Assembly (NCBI GenBank): GCA_034190875.2
Contig: CM067356.1
Coordinates: 32,118,285-32,182,284 of the forward strand
DNA: 64,000 nt
Source of the DNA: Urechis unicinctus
Taxonomy: Eukaryota > Annelida > Polychaeta > Xenopneusta > Urechidae
Direction of reading: 5' to 3'
This document shows positions 14,601 to 27,943 of this stretch, one piece after another. Under the pieces are notes generated by a model. It was not told the origin of the DNA and searched no databases. It saw only the letters and a list, made by a program, of their open reading frames with translations. Position 1 is the first letter of the stretch; each line of letters begins with the position of its first letter. A program made the translations under genes and the position numbers.

Positions 14601-17600
14601 AGAGGGCGGCCCTAGGAGTCAGGCGGGGCTCGTGACAGCTGTGAGGTGCCAGGCTAGGAATCAGCTCGGGTCTGATCATATGGACAGCACGGTGTGATCT
14701 CGTCATTCATCATGAGAGGAGGAGGTCAAGGGTGCCAATCAATCGACGCTCCGGCTGCTGCTCACACGGCCGTTTAGAAGCAGGCAAGCCGCATTAAGAT
14801 GGAATATTTTCATCAGTCGGGATATGAAAGAGGCGAGCAAATGAGAAGTTATGAGTCGGGGCGAGACATTGGTAGCGTGTGATCGAGCATAAAGCGTTAA
14901 TTCGCGGCTTGGAGACGATGGGGAAGCCGGGACAGGACGACGCGGATGACGATCACAGGCACATCGATCTCCATCAGAGCTAATCCCGGGGCTGCAGCGA
15001 GGTGGGGAACATAAGCAGATGACAGCAGACACCTTCGCCAACAGATGGCACCAATGATTACGCTCACATTGTTTATGACTCCCGATTCCTTATAAAGTGC
15101 CAGTTGCTTCAGTAGCCGCATTGAGCCGCACAAGGCCCCGGCGCCATAAACGACTTCAGTAAGACCAACCTATCGGTAGCTGCATGTGTTGAATACAAGA
15201 CTTATCGGGTGCTGTGATTGGTGGAATACTTGGCGTGTCAGGAGGCCATAATTAGTTGAATACTCGGCGTGTCAGGTGCTGAGATTGGTTGACTACGTGG
15301 CGTGTCAGGTGCTAAGATTGGTTGAATACTCGTTTGGTCAGGCGCGAGTGTTGATTAGTACAATAAGCAGCGGGTGATGTGCCGTGATTGGTTCAAAAGT
15401 GGGCGTGTCCGCGGGGTGTGATGCATTGAATAACGTAAATCAATGCGCGGCGGAATCAAGGAATTCAGCTCACACACTTGCTACTTACAACACACATCAT
15501 GTCCACAGACACGACTTACACGACATTAGCAACTGCTGTACTATGACGTTGACAACTATGGCGATATTGACGAGTGATGACCGAGTGAGGCAGACAGGAT
15601 TTGTGACACCTGCTGTGACAAAACACCCCCTACACCCAGACACTCAGTCACCACCACGCACCACCAAACAGAGCATCCCAAACGGTATCCACGTCACCAA
15701 GTACAACCTATCTATCACATCCCAGGAGGAAAACCAACAGCAGATTACGAATACACCACGTGGCGCTCAACACGGCCTGATTTGACTAGAAGACTATGCG
15801 CATGAACGGGTTTTTTTGAAAGTTGGTGTTGAGCAACACAGTAAGGATGCATTGCGCGGCAGACTGTGCGCTCGTAGATTCGATACAAGGTGTGGATGCT
15901 AAGATGAAGACGGTGGTTAGCAAAGCCAGCATGAGAACAGCGATAGCTGCAACATGGCTGGTCATACACTCACCAATAACTGGTTACTAGCCCACAATGC
16001 AACATTAATTGGCCCCTAATTCACAATCAACTGGTCAAAAATTTCCAAACAACTTGTCACAAATCAAAGCAATACCAACTAATAAACTTGTCACAAACTT
16101 GATGAGCAACTCACCACTGACAAGGCCACTTACATCACCACTTACTGGCCACTAAATCACCACTTACTGGCCACTACATCTCACTAACTGGCCACTACAT
16201 CTTCACTTACTGGCCACTACATCTCCACTAACTGGCCACTACACCACTTACTGGCATCTACATCACCACTACATCTCCACTAACTGGCCACTACATCACC
16301 ACTAACTGATCACTATATCACCACATTTCTACTAACTGGCCACTACATCTCCACTAACTGGCACTTCATCAGCACTTACTGGCCACTACATCACCACTGA
16401 CTGGCATATTTATCACCACTAAATCACCACTAACTGGCCAACACATCATCACTTAATGGTGTATATCTCACCAGAACCACTGCTACTGCATAGAGAAAGC
16501 AGACTTGACCCACCTCTGGTGTATTCTTTTTAAAGTCTCGGCTCTGTTCTACCAGTTTCTTGCGAGCGATCTCACTCTCATCCTGTCGGCTGGCTAGATC
16601 TGTGGCTGTTACATCCAAGTCTTTCTGTATTGGCAAACAAAACAAAAACTTCCATTAATGTTTAACAACTTGATGACTGCCGGGGCTTTCCCCGTATCAA
16701 TCAATCAACAATCAACAGGACTTTTTTCTCTTAAACTCTTCGTAAACATGCATAAAATCGTTTCAAAAACTATCGGGTGCAGTCCATTATCCCTGTGGAG
16801 TGGCATAGAACGCCATTTAACGCCTCACCAATTGTAATCAATCAATGACAGTTTGCCACATTCCAGCTATGCTGGGTTAAATATTCAATTGTCTTATCGG
16901 CACTGACTGAGCACTGGTGATATCATATCAACAACGATATCTGTGTACGAAACCACCATCAGCAGGCAGTAAGACATCCGATACCTCGCCTGGACCTGTT
17001 GGCCAACTCCCCACTTGATTGGAAGCCATTTGTTAGCATTCATATTGACACGAAATGCATCGCCGTTTAAAAAAAAAGGACAGGATACGGCGAATTCGGA
17101 CTGACAGGTCGATCAAACGGAAAGAAAAACGCGAAGATTGAGAAGGAAACATACAAAAATAACTGTTCGCAATTCAAAGAGTCACCAATACAATTTGCAA
17201 CCCTAAAAGAACGTCATGAAGATGGGGATTGAGTTACTAACCCATTTAACTCATTAAGTTGAATAAATCATTTTACTGCCCCCCATGATCGTACATTCAA
17301 CCAGCTGGACAGCACGGCGATGTGGCGACATCTAACGGAGAAATCGTGAGCAGCTAATCTGCTCACCACCCGGGCGCGGCATTTGCTATTTGTTTCATTT
17401 AGACTCTGCTGAATTTATCACCCGACCACATTTAAGCATTATGAACTATAGTTCTTTTGCGATCCGAGCGAGTCACTAAGCAAAATTGATAGTAGAGAGT
17501 TTCTGGGGTTTCAACATTCCTAAACATGTGATTAGAAGCGATAACCTGAGTGAAAACGAATGTTTAGACGCTCGGTAAAAAGCAGACGACAGATCAGCGC

Positions 17601-20600
17601 CGGACGGGGATATGGGATGAACGTCATAGCGTCGCCGGTAAATCCAGTCTAGTTTTATTGAAAAAGACGATTCTTATTAGTGTTTGACAAGGACAATAAC
17701 TCAACTACTTAGACACGGGCGAACGAAGAGGAAGAGAGGAGGAAGCTGTGATATTCACCAAATGCACGAGTTATGTTGCGTCAGAGCCAATCTAACTTGA
17801 TCTATAGATGCCAGGAGACTCGCGCGCCGTTCTTCAAGCCGCTTTTACACCCCACGTTTTACTTCTTCCAACTACACAGCCGTCAATAAGAGGACCGCCG
17901 CTCTCTGTCCGAGCAGAGACTCAGGGTCAACCCCAAATGGATTAGCGCCCCGCTTCATACTCCTCCCCGCGCCCGTCTCATCCTATCCTTAATCAACAGT
18001 AGCACACTTAATGGCGCATTTGTCATCACATCTTGGCCCAAGACAACAGGCCATATTTTCCCTGTCATATTGACATAGTTTATTTATCAGTAGCGTCTGT
18101 AGAAAGGGAAGTACCCATGCGTAGAACGGTGGTAGGTATATTAGCGGAAAGAGAAAAAAAAACGCTAACAAGGAGCATGGGCGGCGCGGAGTTGACTCCG
18201 GGTTTCTGCTTTCCAGGGAAGTAGAGCGCTGAGACTACTAATGGCAAACCAATCTTGATCAGAACTACTGCGCTAAGGCGACATTTGTTTCTGACAACTA
18301 CATCGCTTCTAATCTATAATGCAAGACGTCCAGAGTCCACACCGCCAAACCTCACCCGATGTACGGGGAATTAAAAGGCAGCAGCAAACATATCGCAGAG
18401 AAGGCGAATTATCGCTCAGCTGCAAAACACACAGCTAATTTGGCTAATGGTCCTGTAGCAGGAGGAAGAAGGACATATCAGCATTTCAAGGTCTCTATGG
18501 ATCACCCCATGTAAAATATTAGTTTATTTATTTTTGAACCAGGAAAAGTATATAAATGACGGTTTATGATTTGTTAGTAAAGTTGGCAAAAGCGGGCGTG
18601 AAATCGTCGGTTGACGAGCGGTTGTTGGCTGCAGCCAATCATACGTCTCCTCACCCCCTCCACCCACACACCTACCCAACTCATTACCGTAACTACCCAA
18701 TAAGGACGGCGTTTTTTAACGGTGAGGTGCGCAGAACACACTGACATATATCATAGCGCAGGTCATCTGGGAAATCTTCCCTTCTTTGTGGATGAAATCG
18801 AAGCGAGACCAGTCCAAACCCCGATGCACCCGACTACAAAGACAAAAGCCCATTGTCAGCAAAGAAACGAAGATTATCCACAAATTGAGCATCTCTGCCG
18901 CGTCCATATAACACACTCACCTACACTCACCCCAGCCTTCTGATTTCGCCAGATTTCTCGCCTCACATATTCATAAGCGCGGCACATCAAGCGAAAATGA
19001 TGCTATTTGGAGGGTAAATGCCACAGCAGTCGGGCAAATCATCTCAATCTAACTCATTATTAGTTGCTGGGCCCAGTGAAGGCGAGTTGATGGTATGGTC
19101 ATTGGGACAGTAGATTTGATATGAAGAGCAGGCAGGCCGGGAACACACATGGGGGTCCTCAATCATGAAAACACACAAGTATATTGCCAGTTGTGCTAAG
19201 ATTGCTCCGTCTAAGCTGGCCAGATCTAAACAACGAAGATTTCTCTTTTCCACCCATTACCGGCATGACATTGTTAACGTATTAAAAACCTATTTGCGCA
19301 CAAGGCCGACGTTCTTGAAGCTTTACAAACATCTCCACATGACATGGCACAATCGGCAGCCTCATAATCTCCGCCTATCTAATGGACTAATATCAACCGA
19401 CACTGGTTGTTTGCGTCTAATCCAGAACGCAGTTAGGTATTCATAATTGATCATCTTTACAAGGTGAGTGGCTTTGTTCTAAGTGTAAGGTCAACACGCA
19501 CATATATAGTATCAACCCCAATACAAAGCCCGAAATGTTTCTGAATATCTGCTTCAAACAGGAAACCCTTGAATCGGGTAGTAATTTACAGGCGATAGGA
19601 ACGATCGCCCAGACCATAAGTGTAAGGGGGGGGGGGGGGGGGGGTCACGGGTGTCACACGAGCTCTCAGAACTGATATTCGGAGATAGACGACGGGATTA
19701 TAGGTGCATTTCATCAAAAATCCTAAATATTTGCAAGGAAAAAACCCGATTCGCTTCTGCGCTAATTAACTATAGCACAAATAAAACTCGATTCCAATCG
19801 GCGACCCCGGCTATTTTTATTGCATTTGATAAAGGCCGATTGCTTATTTTTAACGGGACGTGAATTTTAAACCGAATGTGGCACACGGTAAACGCTACAA
19901 AACCCCCGAAAATGAACACGAGCCTTAGCGATGACACGAGAGAATGATTTGGTTGCGCATGCGTAGTTACTGGTCCAGGTTGCAATTCACTTGCATATTT
20001 TTGTAACATAAGTTTCAATTCTCCCTAATCGATCAATTATCGATTATGCGTTCATAAAAAAATACTCCAATCGGCGACGCCAGCAATTTTTATGGCATTT
20101 GTTAAGGCCGATTGGTGATTCAGCAAATTAAAGATGACACCATAGCCTCTTAAAATGCATCTTTAACGCCGGTTGCTCATCCGCCGGATCCGGACCCCCC
20201 CCCCCCCCCGGCCCACACACACCTCCCCACAACCCCAATACCGCGATTACAACCCGTCTCACCAGCATTCACAGTATACCCGACTATTGATGTATTGGAA
20301 TGTCAAACATGTGATGAAAGAGACGGAGACATTCTCTCAGTTATCGTCTCAGTCCGTAGCGGACGGATGAGAAGCCGGACAACAGAGCCCGGTCAAGTTA
20401 CCTCACTCCCTTTCCATTTACCATTTCCAATTACCGTACGTACTGTAATCACAAGGTAGCAGCGAAGAAATCCCCTGACACCCGACAAAGAGTTGACCTG
20501 AAAATTGTCAGCAGTCGTTCATGCTTGCATCGAACCCTAATTTCACTTTCCCACGACGGTCTTTCAATAGATTGAAGGGAAACGCTTGACTGCATCGCTT

Positions 20601-23600
20601 CAAACGCCATTGATCGCTGAAAAGATGTCAGGCCACATCGAGTCTAGAACCTATATGGCCCTGACTGAACGCCATTATTGATAGCGTTCAATACAGGGTT
20701 GTCATCAACAGGTGGTCGAATGAATGTCAGCACCAGTGGCCGTGGCGGCGGACGATAGAGGGCGCTGTCTGCATCACTGGTCAACATTACCAACAGAACG
20801 GCACGGCGAAGTAAACTTGGATGAGCGGGCTAATAGCCTACGACCATAGGATTGGATTTGTCAAATGGAATTGTGCCTTCAATAATGGATGCCAGACCCA
20901 ATGGTTAAACAAGAGCGGATGAGACAAACAAACATGAGAATGTCCAGTTGGGGGGGAGGGGAGAGGGTTAAACTTGGGAGCTTTTTTGCTCCCACGATTA
21001 CTTCAATAAGTTTCAAACATTTGAGATGAACACTCTCGGGTTTTGAAGGTGAAAAAACAAATATCCTACAGCCGCATGTCTTTGCACCATCCATGCGTCT
21101 TGAAACTAGCAATTGTTAAAACATGTTAGCCATTAATATTTATTGCGATTTGAGTTAATGGCGCGTTGCCGAGCCTTGGAAGACTGCGGGTGACAGGGCC
21201 TCGCTCTCGAGGTAGTAAATGTCACGTGTCAACAGTCTTGTTTCACAAACCCCCTCACTAAATGTAACACAATCTTAAACGCTGGCCTGTAAATATGGGA
21301 CATGATATGCGCCAGAGAAATGGAAATATTGGCTGCATTAGTGGAGAAAACGACTCGGCTCCTAGCTCCTCGGGCTTCATCAAGCAGGATACCCCTCATA
21401 GCGACCAGCTTCTCAATGAATAAATGCATGCTCCCTTCTACAAAACTTTCTCTTGGGGGACATTTGTTTTGATCGAATGCGGAGTTTATAAGTGTACTGT
21501 ATGCATGAATAGCACAATGATTTGAGACAAAGCGAGAAGTTGGTGATCAGGGGTTATGAACCAGCCACGGAATGCCACCCGAGAAGGCGACAGCTCCCAA
21601 AGAGTACGACCCATCGATGAGGCACGCTTCTTATGTGTGTCAAAGTCCATATGACAGAGGAATCCTCCTTGGTGCCACTGGAAACTTGGGGACAGGGTGA
21701 CAACGAACAAGGGAGTGGCAAGATTGCCTATAGCCATCAATCAATCCGAATACACACAGAGCAGAGCAACTGGTAGACCCATGGCCCTAAAACCAATCGC
21801 ACCATGACACAGGCCGTAAGTACAGCGCCTTGCAGCTCCGTGATCCTGTCACAATAAGAGCGAAGTGTAGAGAGCGACAAATCCCAGACCCTCTCGCTCC
21901 TCACAGTATTGATGTCACTCTCGAATCGGCAACCTCTTTTCCACACAACCACAGTCACACGGCTCAAACTGTTACCATGACGACGACGACCTACCCCCGC
22001 CTCCCCCGGGCTGTGGGTGATTTAACACATCACATCAGCGATACTGTGTTTTCCCAAGTTAAATGTTAAAAAATCTGGCTGTCGTAAACGAGCGACACGA
22101 CTGGCGTTTGATAGGGGTCGCAGATACCCGATGAGTCGAAAACAGTCTCCTCCCCAATTCCACATGAATACCGCCCCCCCCCCCAACTTTTTCGTAAGTT
22201 CTGCTTGAACTGCAACGTTATCAACTGTTCACAATGATCTATGAGACTGGTATGGTCGATAAAGGAAATTCAACTTGTTCTTCTTCGCGTAAATAGACGC
22301 TGTGTGGACTAAAAACATGATACCGACGTGACTGAAAACATTATACAGACGCTGTGGCGACTACACAACGTGATACAGACGCTGTGGTGACTACACAACA
22401 TGATACAGACGCTGTGGTGACTACACAACATGATACAGACGCTGCGGTGACTACACAACGTGATACAGACGCTGCGATGACTACACAACGTGATACAGAC
22501 GCTGTGGTGACTACACAACGTGATACAGACGCTGCAGTGACTACACAACGTGATACATACGCTGCGGTGACTACACAACTTGATACAGACGCTGCGGTGA
22601 CTACACAACGCGATACAGACGCTGCGGTGACTACACAACATGATACAGACGCTGCGGTGACTACACAACATGATACAGACGCTGTGGTGACTACACAACG
22701 TGATACAGACGCTGCGGTGACTACACAACATGATACAGACGCTGTGGTGACTACACAACGTGATACAGACGCTGCGGTGACTACACAACGTAATACAGAC
22801 GCTGCGGTGACTACACAACGTGATACAGACGCTGCGGTGACTCAATACGTGATACAAACACTTCAGTGACAACAAAAAAGCGGTATCAACGTCATTGAAG
22901 TAGTAACATTTCCGAGGCCGGCGGTGGGGATCGGTTTTTATGTAACAACGGCCCCAGTGACACTGATGGAACAAATTTAACCTATTAACAGCTGCTAAAT
23001 CGTAGCCATAGCAATTATGGGTAGGTGTGAATGCACTAATTTTCTCAGTTACTTAAGGCTATACCGAACCGCGGCGAATGATGTCGCCTTATGTTCATTA
23101 TCAACTTCAATGAACGGGTTATGCAACTAATTTATCTGAATCCCCGAGGTGGTGTAATGGGATGATCTTCATAGACCTGCAACGCCTGATGGAAGAAGTT
23201 ATACGAAGAAGTTGAGGTTAACGGTTGGGGATCTGTTTGATGTGATCCACAATTCATGTGTACGTAACACAACAAATACATGTTTAGATAACAAAGAACA
23301 AACAGTGTTGAGAACATTCCTCATGACTAAGTAAACTGCAATTGTGAAGTTCACCAAAGAGCTGATTTATAGAGACGCACTTGAACAAGGAACAACTCAT
23401 GTAAAACAGGGAGTCACTATGGAATGCCGGTCATTACCATGACAAATGGCCTCAACTCGCCGCCCCCCGTCTCACCAACTTCCACACGCCATATCCCGAC
23501 AAACCCTAATCCCCCACCTCATCGCCCGCCACCCTCTCTCTATTTTATTACACATCCCAAAGTCAAGCACTTGTTTAAAAGTTGAGTTTTTTACGCCCTC

Positions 23601-26600
23601 CACCTAAACAAAGCTCTGACAGCGGTGGTCCTTGACAATCTCAGATCTCAGTAGCACGGCTTCTTACATTGTTTCTCCAATTGATGGACCCAACGTAAAT
23701 TAAGTACGGCTGGACGGTGATACTTAGAAGTTCGGATACTGCTGTTAACAAAGGAACATACTCAATCACGTGGCTTGCGAGGCCCGTGGGTGGGCACTTG
23801 GTTGTATTGGCGGCAGGCGGTGAATTAGACTGCTCCAAGGAGCACACCTCGAGCCCGAGTTAAGCACCAGTTACCTCCCATCCCGCTACTCATAACAAAA
23901 CACATCTTCATCACGAGTCACACGCACGACCTTCATCACTCCCGTGGCTACTGCTGCTGCTACTGCCGCTGAGGCCGTCCACTAAATCCCTCCCATCAGT
24001 GACATATTGATTCGGATACATACTTAACCCTATCTGTAGCGTTACTGCGCCGCTCATGCCGCTTCTTTTAACGGACCAATCTCATTACGACCTCGTGCTA
24101 AGAGGCTTGCTGCACAGAAATGAAGACATGGAAGACAAAACGCCACAGCGCCGAAATGGCCTTTGCTTCTTTGTTTGGGGTGCGATGGTCGGGGTTAAGG
24201 GTGGGGTGGCGGGGGTGTGGAGAGGGCGGATCAAATAGACCCGGGTCATTACCAGTATACACACACCATAGTCAGTACAGAGCGCTCCACAACGACCACG
24301 TACTTTAGCATACTCTTGTAGTGCGATAGCCAAATAGTGAGCTAGCCGACGACTCATTAATCACATAGAACAAGCGCCTTGTCTATGCCCGGCATGATCT
24401 TCTGTCTATGCATAGAAAATAAGAATAGGCCCGCTTATTACCCACCATCCGCCAAAACTATTATATGCAGCTCTTTTATGGGCCATATTGACACACAGAC
24501 TGGAGTGTATATCGGGAAGGGGAAAGCAAGCACAATATTGCCCATTGATTTATGATCGGGGCTCATTAACTGGCGGCAATGATTTGCACGAGGCATGTCT
24601 TGGTTGTTAGCCTGGCACACAGCCGGTCCGCTACCAATTATCTCTCCGCCGCTGCCTCTTCCCGAAACAACGCCACAGCGCACCCACCGTTTACTCTCTC
24701 TATAACATATCCACTTGTTGAAATGGTTCTATTTGCCAATAGTTACCTATGTTGTTCATCGCTTGCCCGGATGATGGCTGGAGATGATGATAATGAAGGC
24801 GCGAGAAGCCTGAGAGAGCAAGGACGAGCCCCGCTAAACTGCCAGAGGTTTTGTTCTCAATGGCGGGCATGACATTTGGCGAGTCTAAGTCAATCTCTAT
24901 GTAATAATGAAATTACTCACACCCCTTCTGGGAGTAATCGAAATTAACGACAACAGGTCTATGAAATCACAGCCCCGCCCCCGTTGATGAAGCAGGTGCG
25001 CCTAGAGCATGCCAACCGAAGAGGTCAAACGACATAGTGTTCCCCGAGTCCCGCTATCTGTCAGGTGAATCCGCGTTGATGAGGGCCAGCAGCGCCAGTT
25101 GCCGGCAGTGTGTAAAGCGAGCCTGCGACGACCACTGGATATGAAGTACTCAGACAATCTGGAGCCGCCCATGCGACGCAGGCAACAGGTCCTGATCAGG
25201 CGACATGATCGACATGACAGCACTGCCCGGGTCGGACGGCATCCCGGACGGACCATGGCAGAGCGGCGTCCAACAGCGGAGTCGGGGCGCCTACTCCGCC
25301 AGGACCCATCAGTGCTCCCTAGCCTTCTTTGTGACTTGCTACGCTAATGCATCTTCAGGGGTGCAATCACCATCAAACCTGGAGACATTATAGGTTTTTA
25401 TCTCTAAAAGCCTGTCTTCTGTTGCTGCTTTTCAATTCCAATCCCTTCAGATCCCTCCACGGGGAGTACTCACTCCGATCACACACGGCCTTCACCCGTT
25501 TCCCCCACCGCCCTCTTATTATTGTCACCGCACCAGCTATGCACAAATCAATACATCTTTTCCTCCGATAAATCAATTTCCCCGCCCTAACCAACCATCC
25601 ATAGATCTAGGCATATGGGATATGGTGACAAAAATTATGGATTCTCTGACGCGATTGCACCTATTACAATCAATAGAATCACTGACGCAGCACAAACAAA
25701 GGGTATATGCCAGTGGATCGGCAAGACCAGGAGGGAGCAACAGGCCAATGACAGGCTGCCTCTTTTTATCTTAATGGACCGTTCCCATAGCCAGACACTG
25801 GCCGTTTGAATCCCCACTTAAACCGACCATCAATCCCATCCCTGTATCGCATCACCATATGCTGTAACATTCTGTCGAGCAACTAGATACATCCAATAAT
25901 TTATTGAGCGACTAGCAGAACATGGTTCTATGCCTTACAAGGCCTGCTGCTTAAGCTAATGGCTCTCCATGGTAATTGCAACCATAATTAATGAAAGAGA
26001 AAGGACAGCTACACCTCCGGTACTTGAGAGCAATCACAACAGAAGCTTTATAGCTAGAATATCAATGATAACACAGACAGCGGACGATAAAAACTCTCAC
26101 ATCAACTCACAGTATTGATCAAGATGTCGGTGAGTATAGAGAACCATCGTCAATTGTAACTTGTTGATGGCAATTTACAACGAGAGTGAGGAATGATGCC
26201 ATCAAATCTTGACAAGCCAGACAACAATAGGCTGACCACTGATCCATGCAGACTGCCCCAACCTTGATCAGTCAATACCCTTTCCCTACTCTTTGACCTT
26301 TTAATAGCAGTTACAGGGCCTTTTAAAGGGGTTGTTTGTGCAGATGAGGATAGGGGGGCGTGTTGGGAGGGGATAGGGTTGTGGACAAGTTGGAGTCCAG
26401 GCAGATGATTCAGTCAGCACCACAGATCATTACCTGAGACAAACATTATACAGGCAAGGCACATGGCCAGAGTCAGAAAGCCATTAAGCATACGAATTGG
26501 CTCGTAGCATGACAGCCATTACAAACCGCTTGGCGATATAACACAATACACTCTGCTCTGGTTTTTATGAGATAGTGAGTGTAAAGCGAGCGCTCTTCCA

Positions 26601-27943
26601 ATCCAGCTCATTTGATATAGGCCTATTGTCAATCAGGTCACAGCCCATTTCTAATAAGAACACAGCCGGGCGATCGTGACGAGCATACCAATCACACAGC
26701 AAGATGGGTTTGCTACTGATCATAGTCATTGTGTAGAACAACTGTTGCTTCTGGGCATACAATGCAATGATCACTTACAAAACACTGCAATACTGTCGTC
26801 TGCAGGCAGAAATGTCATTAGTGAATTCCTTCCTCCATCCATAAAGGTGTGTTAGTAGTTATTTTATAGACAAGGGGGGGGGGACATTTGCTTTGTATTT
26901 CCATTAAAAAAATAACTCACTTCAATGCATTGTTTTGTTAGATATCAAATTAATTCTGCCTACTGACATGAGAAGGTAAATGGAAAAATTTATTCAAATT
27001 GTGTGGCATAGTTTATAACAGGGAATTCTAGGATTGTAAAAAGCTCAAGTAACTATAATTTATCACATGTTGCACCAAGTCCCATAACAAAACAAAAAGG
27101 TTTGATTGCATAGTGAAGGGAGTGGCATGAAAGCACCTGTTGACAAATTGTCAAGCAGTTTGTGATGAGACTAATCATCAACTGTAACAGAACAGATTCA
27201 GTGAGTGTGAAGGTAGGTGGGGGGGGGGGGTGACTTACATAATCAACATTATTGATATGTTAATAAATAAACTCACAATATGGAAATAATTCATTACAAG
27301 ATCGCACTATGGCCAATCTAGGTACAGCTGAGGAGGGGTAGTTGTTATGTTATACAGATCTAGGGCTGGGCAAGAACAAATCTAGGGGCTTTAAATTGAA
27401 GAACTATGGCGAGGTAAGGTGATCTGTATTACGTAGCACACAAAAATCAACACAATACTGTGGTTCTACAAAAGGCAGTCAAACAATAATCATCAACACA
27501 ATTATTGAGAAGGCAACGAGAGAAACGGCATTAACTAAGCGTGACAAAATTGTCTGTTTCGAGTAACATTACATCACGCCGCAACCTTCATGTTACTGCA
27601 CTAGCTCGTCATTATAATATAAGAATGGATCTTAGTCTCTGCACGACTTGTGTGGCAATATTCAAGTAACGCGTGGCCATTGTCAGCGCTGGCCATTCAC
27701 AGAACGCGCACCCAGCGCCATATTGATTATTGGCCGATTCAGCTCTATCAATCGTTCGTTTGACACATCATCCAGCGTAAAGCTGCAGTAATCACAAGAT
27801 TCCAATCCCACAAACGACAAAAGAATTATATTTGTTAAACAAAACCGAATCATAGCATAAGTTGAAACTATCCTTACCTGAATTTCTGGTAAATTGAAGT
27901 TTTTCCAATACTGTTGCATAGACTGCAATTTCGATGCAGCCAT
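5678..27943 (-). CDS. CUX1: CUX1/CASP, first four coding exons (gene continues beyond the left edge)
   Basis: Seen: four minus-strand exons with GT-AG borders and matching phases: 27878-27943 (22 codons from ATG), 16514-16624, 9552-9678 and 5678-5815, about 147 codons. In order they encode [29 protein letters not shown]...[31 protein letters not shown] and [18 protein letters not shown]. These follow the N-terminus shared by vertebrate CUX1 and its splice form CASP almost residue for residue. Known: CASP is a Golgi membrane coiled-coil protein and CUX1 is a cut-repeat/homeodomain transcription factor; both share this coiled-coil start. No cut repeat, homeodomain or CASP transmembrane end lies in the window, so the isoforms cannot be told apart. 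Introns are 11.3, 6.8 and 3.7 kb, and the fourth exceeds 5.6 kb. The start is the first codon of the conserved MAA motif. The gene is head-to-head with NUP88. Confidence 0.93.
6760..7320. repeat. 20-bp minisatellite in CUX1 intron 3
   Basis: Tandem units close to TATAACCACTCCACGGACCC, with C/T and A/T variants, clear from about 6880 to 7315 and degenerate to the left. It is unrelated in sequence to the array at 2340-3330. Confidence 0.9.
8996..9250. repeat. Degenerate minisatellite, GGTCA-rich
   Basis: Imperfect repeats built on TTGGAGGTCAGGGAAGATTG and ATAGAGGACATGGACGA-like segments. It lies about 300 bp from CUX1 exon 3 on the donor side of that exon. Confidence 0.75.
9800..9935. repeat. 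Short minisatellite near CUX1 exon 3
   Basis: Five or six imperfect units containing GTCAGAAGTGGGTNACAAT. It lies about 130 bp upstream of the exon 3 acceptor (minus strand). Confidence 0.7.
10440..11035. repeat. 22-bp minisatellite (GATCCCGTCA family)
   Basis: Units CAGATCCCGTCATACTCGGC plus two bases are regular from 10440 to 10630. They decay to scattered GATCCCGTCA/ATTCA pieces up to about 11035. It is in CUX1 intron 2. Confidence 0.85.
11582..11607. repeat. (CT)n microsatellite
   Basis: An uninterrupted CT run in CUX1 intron 2. Confidence 0.85.
12125..12585. repeat. Minisatellite of TATATCACGGTGGTGTAGATGG units
   Basis: Repeats combine ATCACGGTGGTGTAGATGGT with TGTGCAGTTGGTTGTGTAGT. 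The right half forms a higher-order unit of about 60 bp. CUX1 intron 2. Confidence 0.85.
13590..13920. repeat. 23-bp minisatellite (ACAATGATCAGGCTGTGACC)
   Basis: About a dozen units around the core AACAATGATCAGGCTGTGAC. It is best preserved at 13660-13810 and degenerate on both sides. CUX1 intron 2. Confidence 0.85.
14456..14517. repeat. (CAA/CAG)n trinucleotide tract
   Basis: A run of CAG, CAA and AAT triplets. On the minus strand it reads as a leucine run, which is a repeat artefact and not a gene. Confidence 0.85.
15170..15400. repeat. Degenerate repeat, about 55-bp unit
   Basis: Four imperfect copies of a segment containing GGTTGAATACTCGGCGTGTC and AGGTGCTGAGATT. CUX1 intron 2. Confidence 0.6.
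16120..16450. repeat. 22-bp minisatellite beside CUX1 exon 2
   Basis: Units such as CACTAACTGGCCACTACATC plus two bases, with deletions. The array starts about 60 bp downstream (minus strand) of the exon 2 donor at 16513. The junction itself is not part of the unit. Confidence 0.85.
16640..22300 (-). other. CUX1 intron 1, distal half: no gene seen
   Basis: No exon or RNA gene was recognised. It contains homopolymer tracts (poly-G near 19627-19642, poly-C near 20196-20210 and 22176-22184), many short unsupported ORFs, and the duplicated CCAAT cassette at 19794-20115, listed separately. Confidence 0.5.
19794..20115. promoter_or_regulatory. Duplicated 49-bp cassette flanked by inverted CCAAT boxes
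   Basis: Two similar segments, 19794-19843 and 20067-20115, each start with CCAATCGGCGAC and end with GGCCGATTG. The ends are therefore inverted repeats carrying CCAAT and its complement. Between them lies ATTTTTAT(T/G)GCATTTG, which contains a homeodomain-like TTTATTG/TTTATGG core. The copies match over most positions and sit 273 bp apart. Possible NF-Y/homeodomain enhancer modules, or remnants of a small inverted-repeat element; function is inference. Confidence 0.45.
22305..22870. repeat. 30-bp minisatellite in CUX1 intron 1
   Basis: About 18 nearly identical 30-bp units containing GATACAGACGCTGTGGTGAC and ACACAAC. The unit length is a multiple of three, so it stays open in several frames on both strands (plus 22354-22869, minus 22309-22974). 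There is no sign of a start context, introns or family similarity, so it is not called a gene. Confidence 0.95.
22871..27877 (-). other. CUX1 intron 1, proximal half: no gene seen
   Basis: No exon was recognised between the 30-bp array and CUX1 exon 1. The sequence is non-repetitive apart from short poly-G runs near 26874 and 27219. Several short ORFs on both strands lack any recognisable family. Confidence 0.5.

Noticed and set aside
22309..22974. Long open frames on both strands (221 and 171 codons)
   Set aside because: Produced by the 30-bp array, whose unit is a multiple of three. There is no start context, splice structure or family match.
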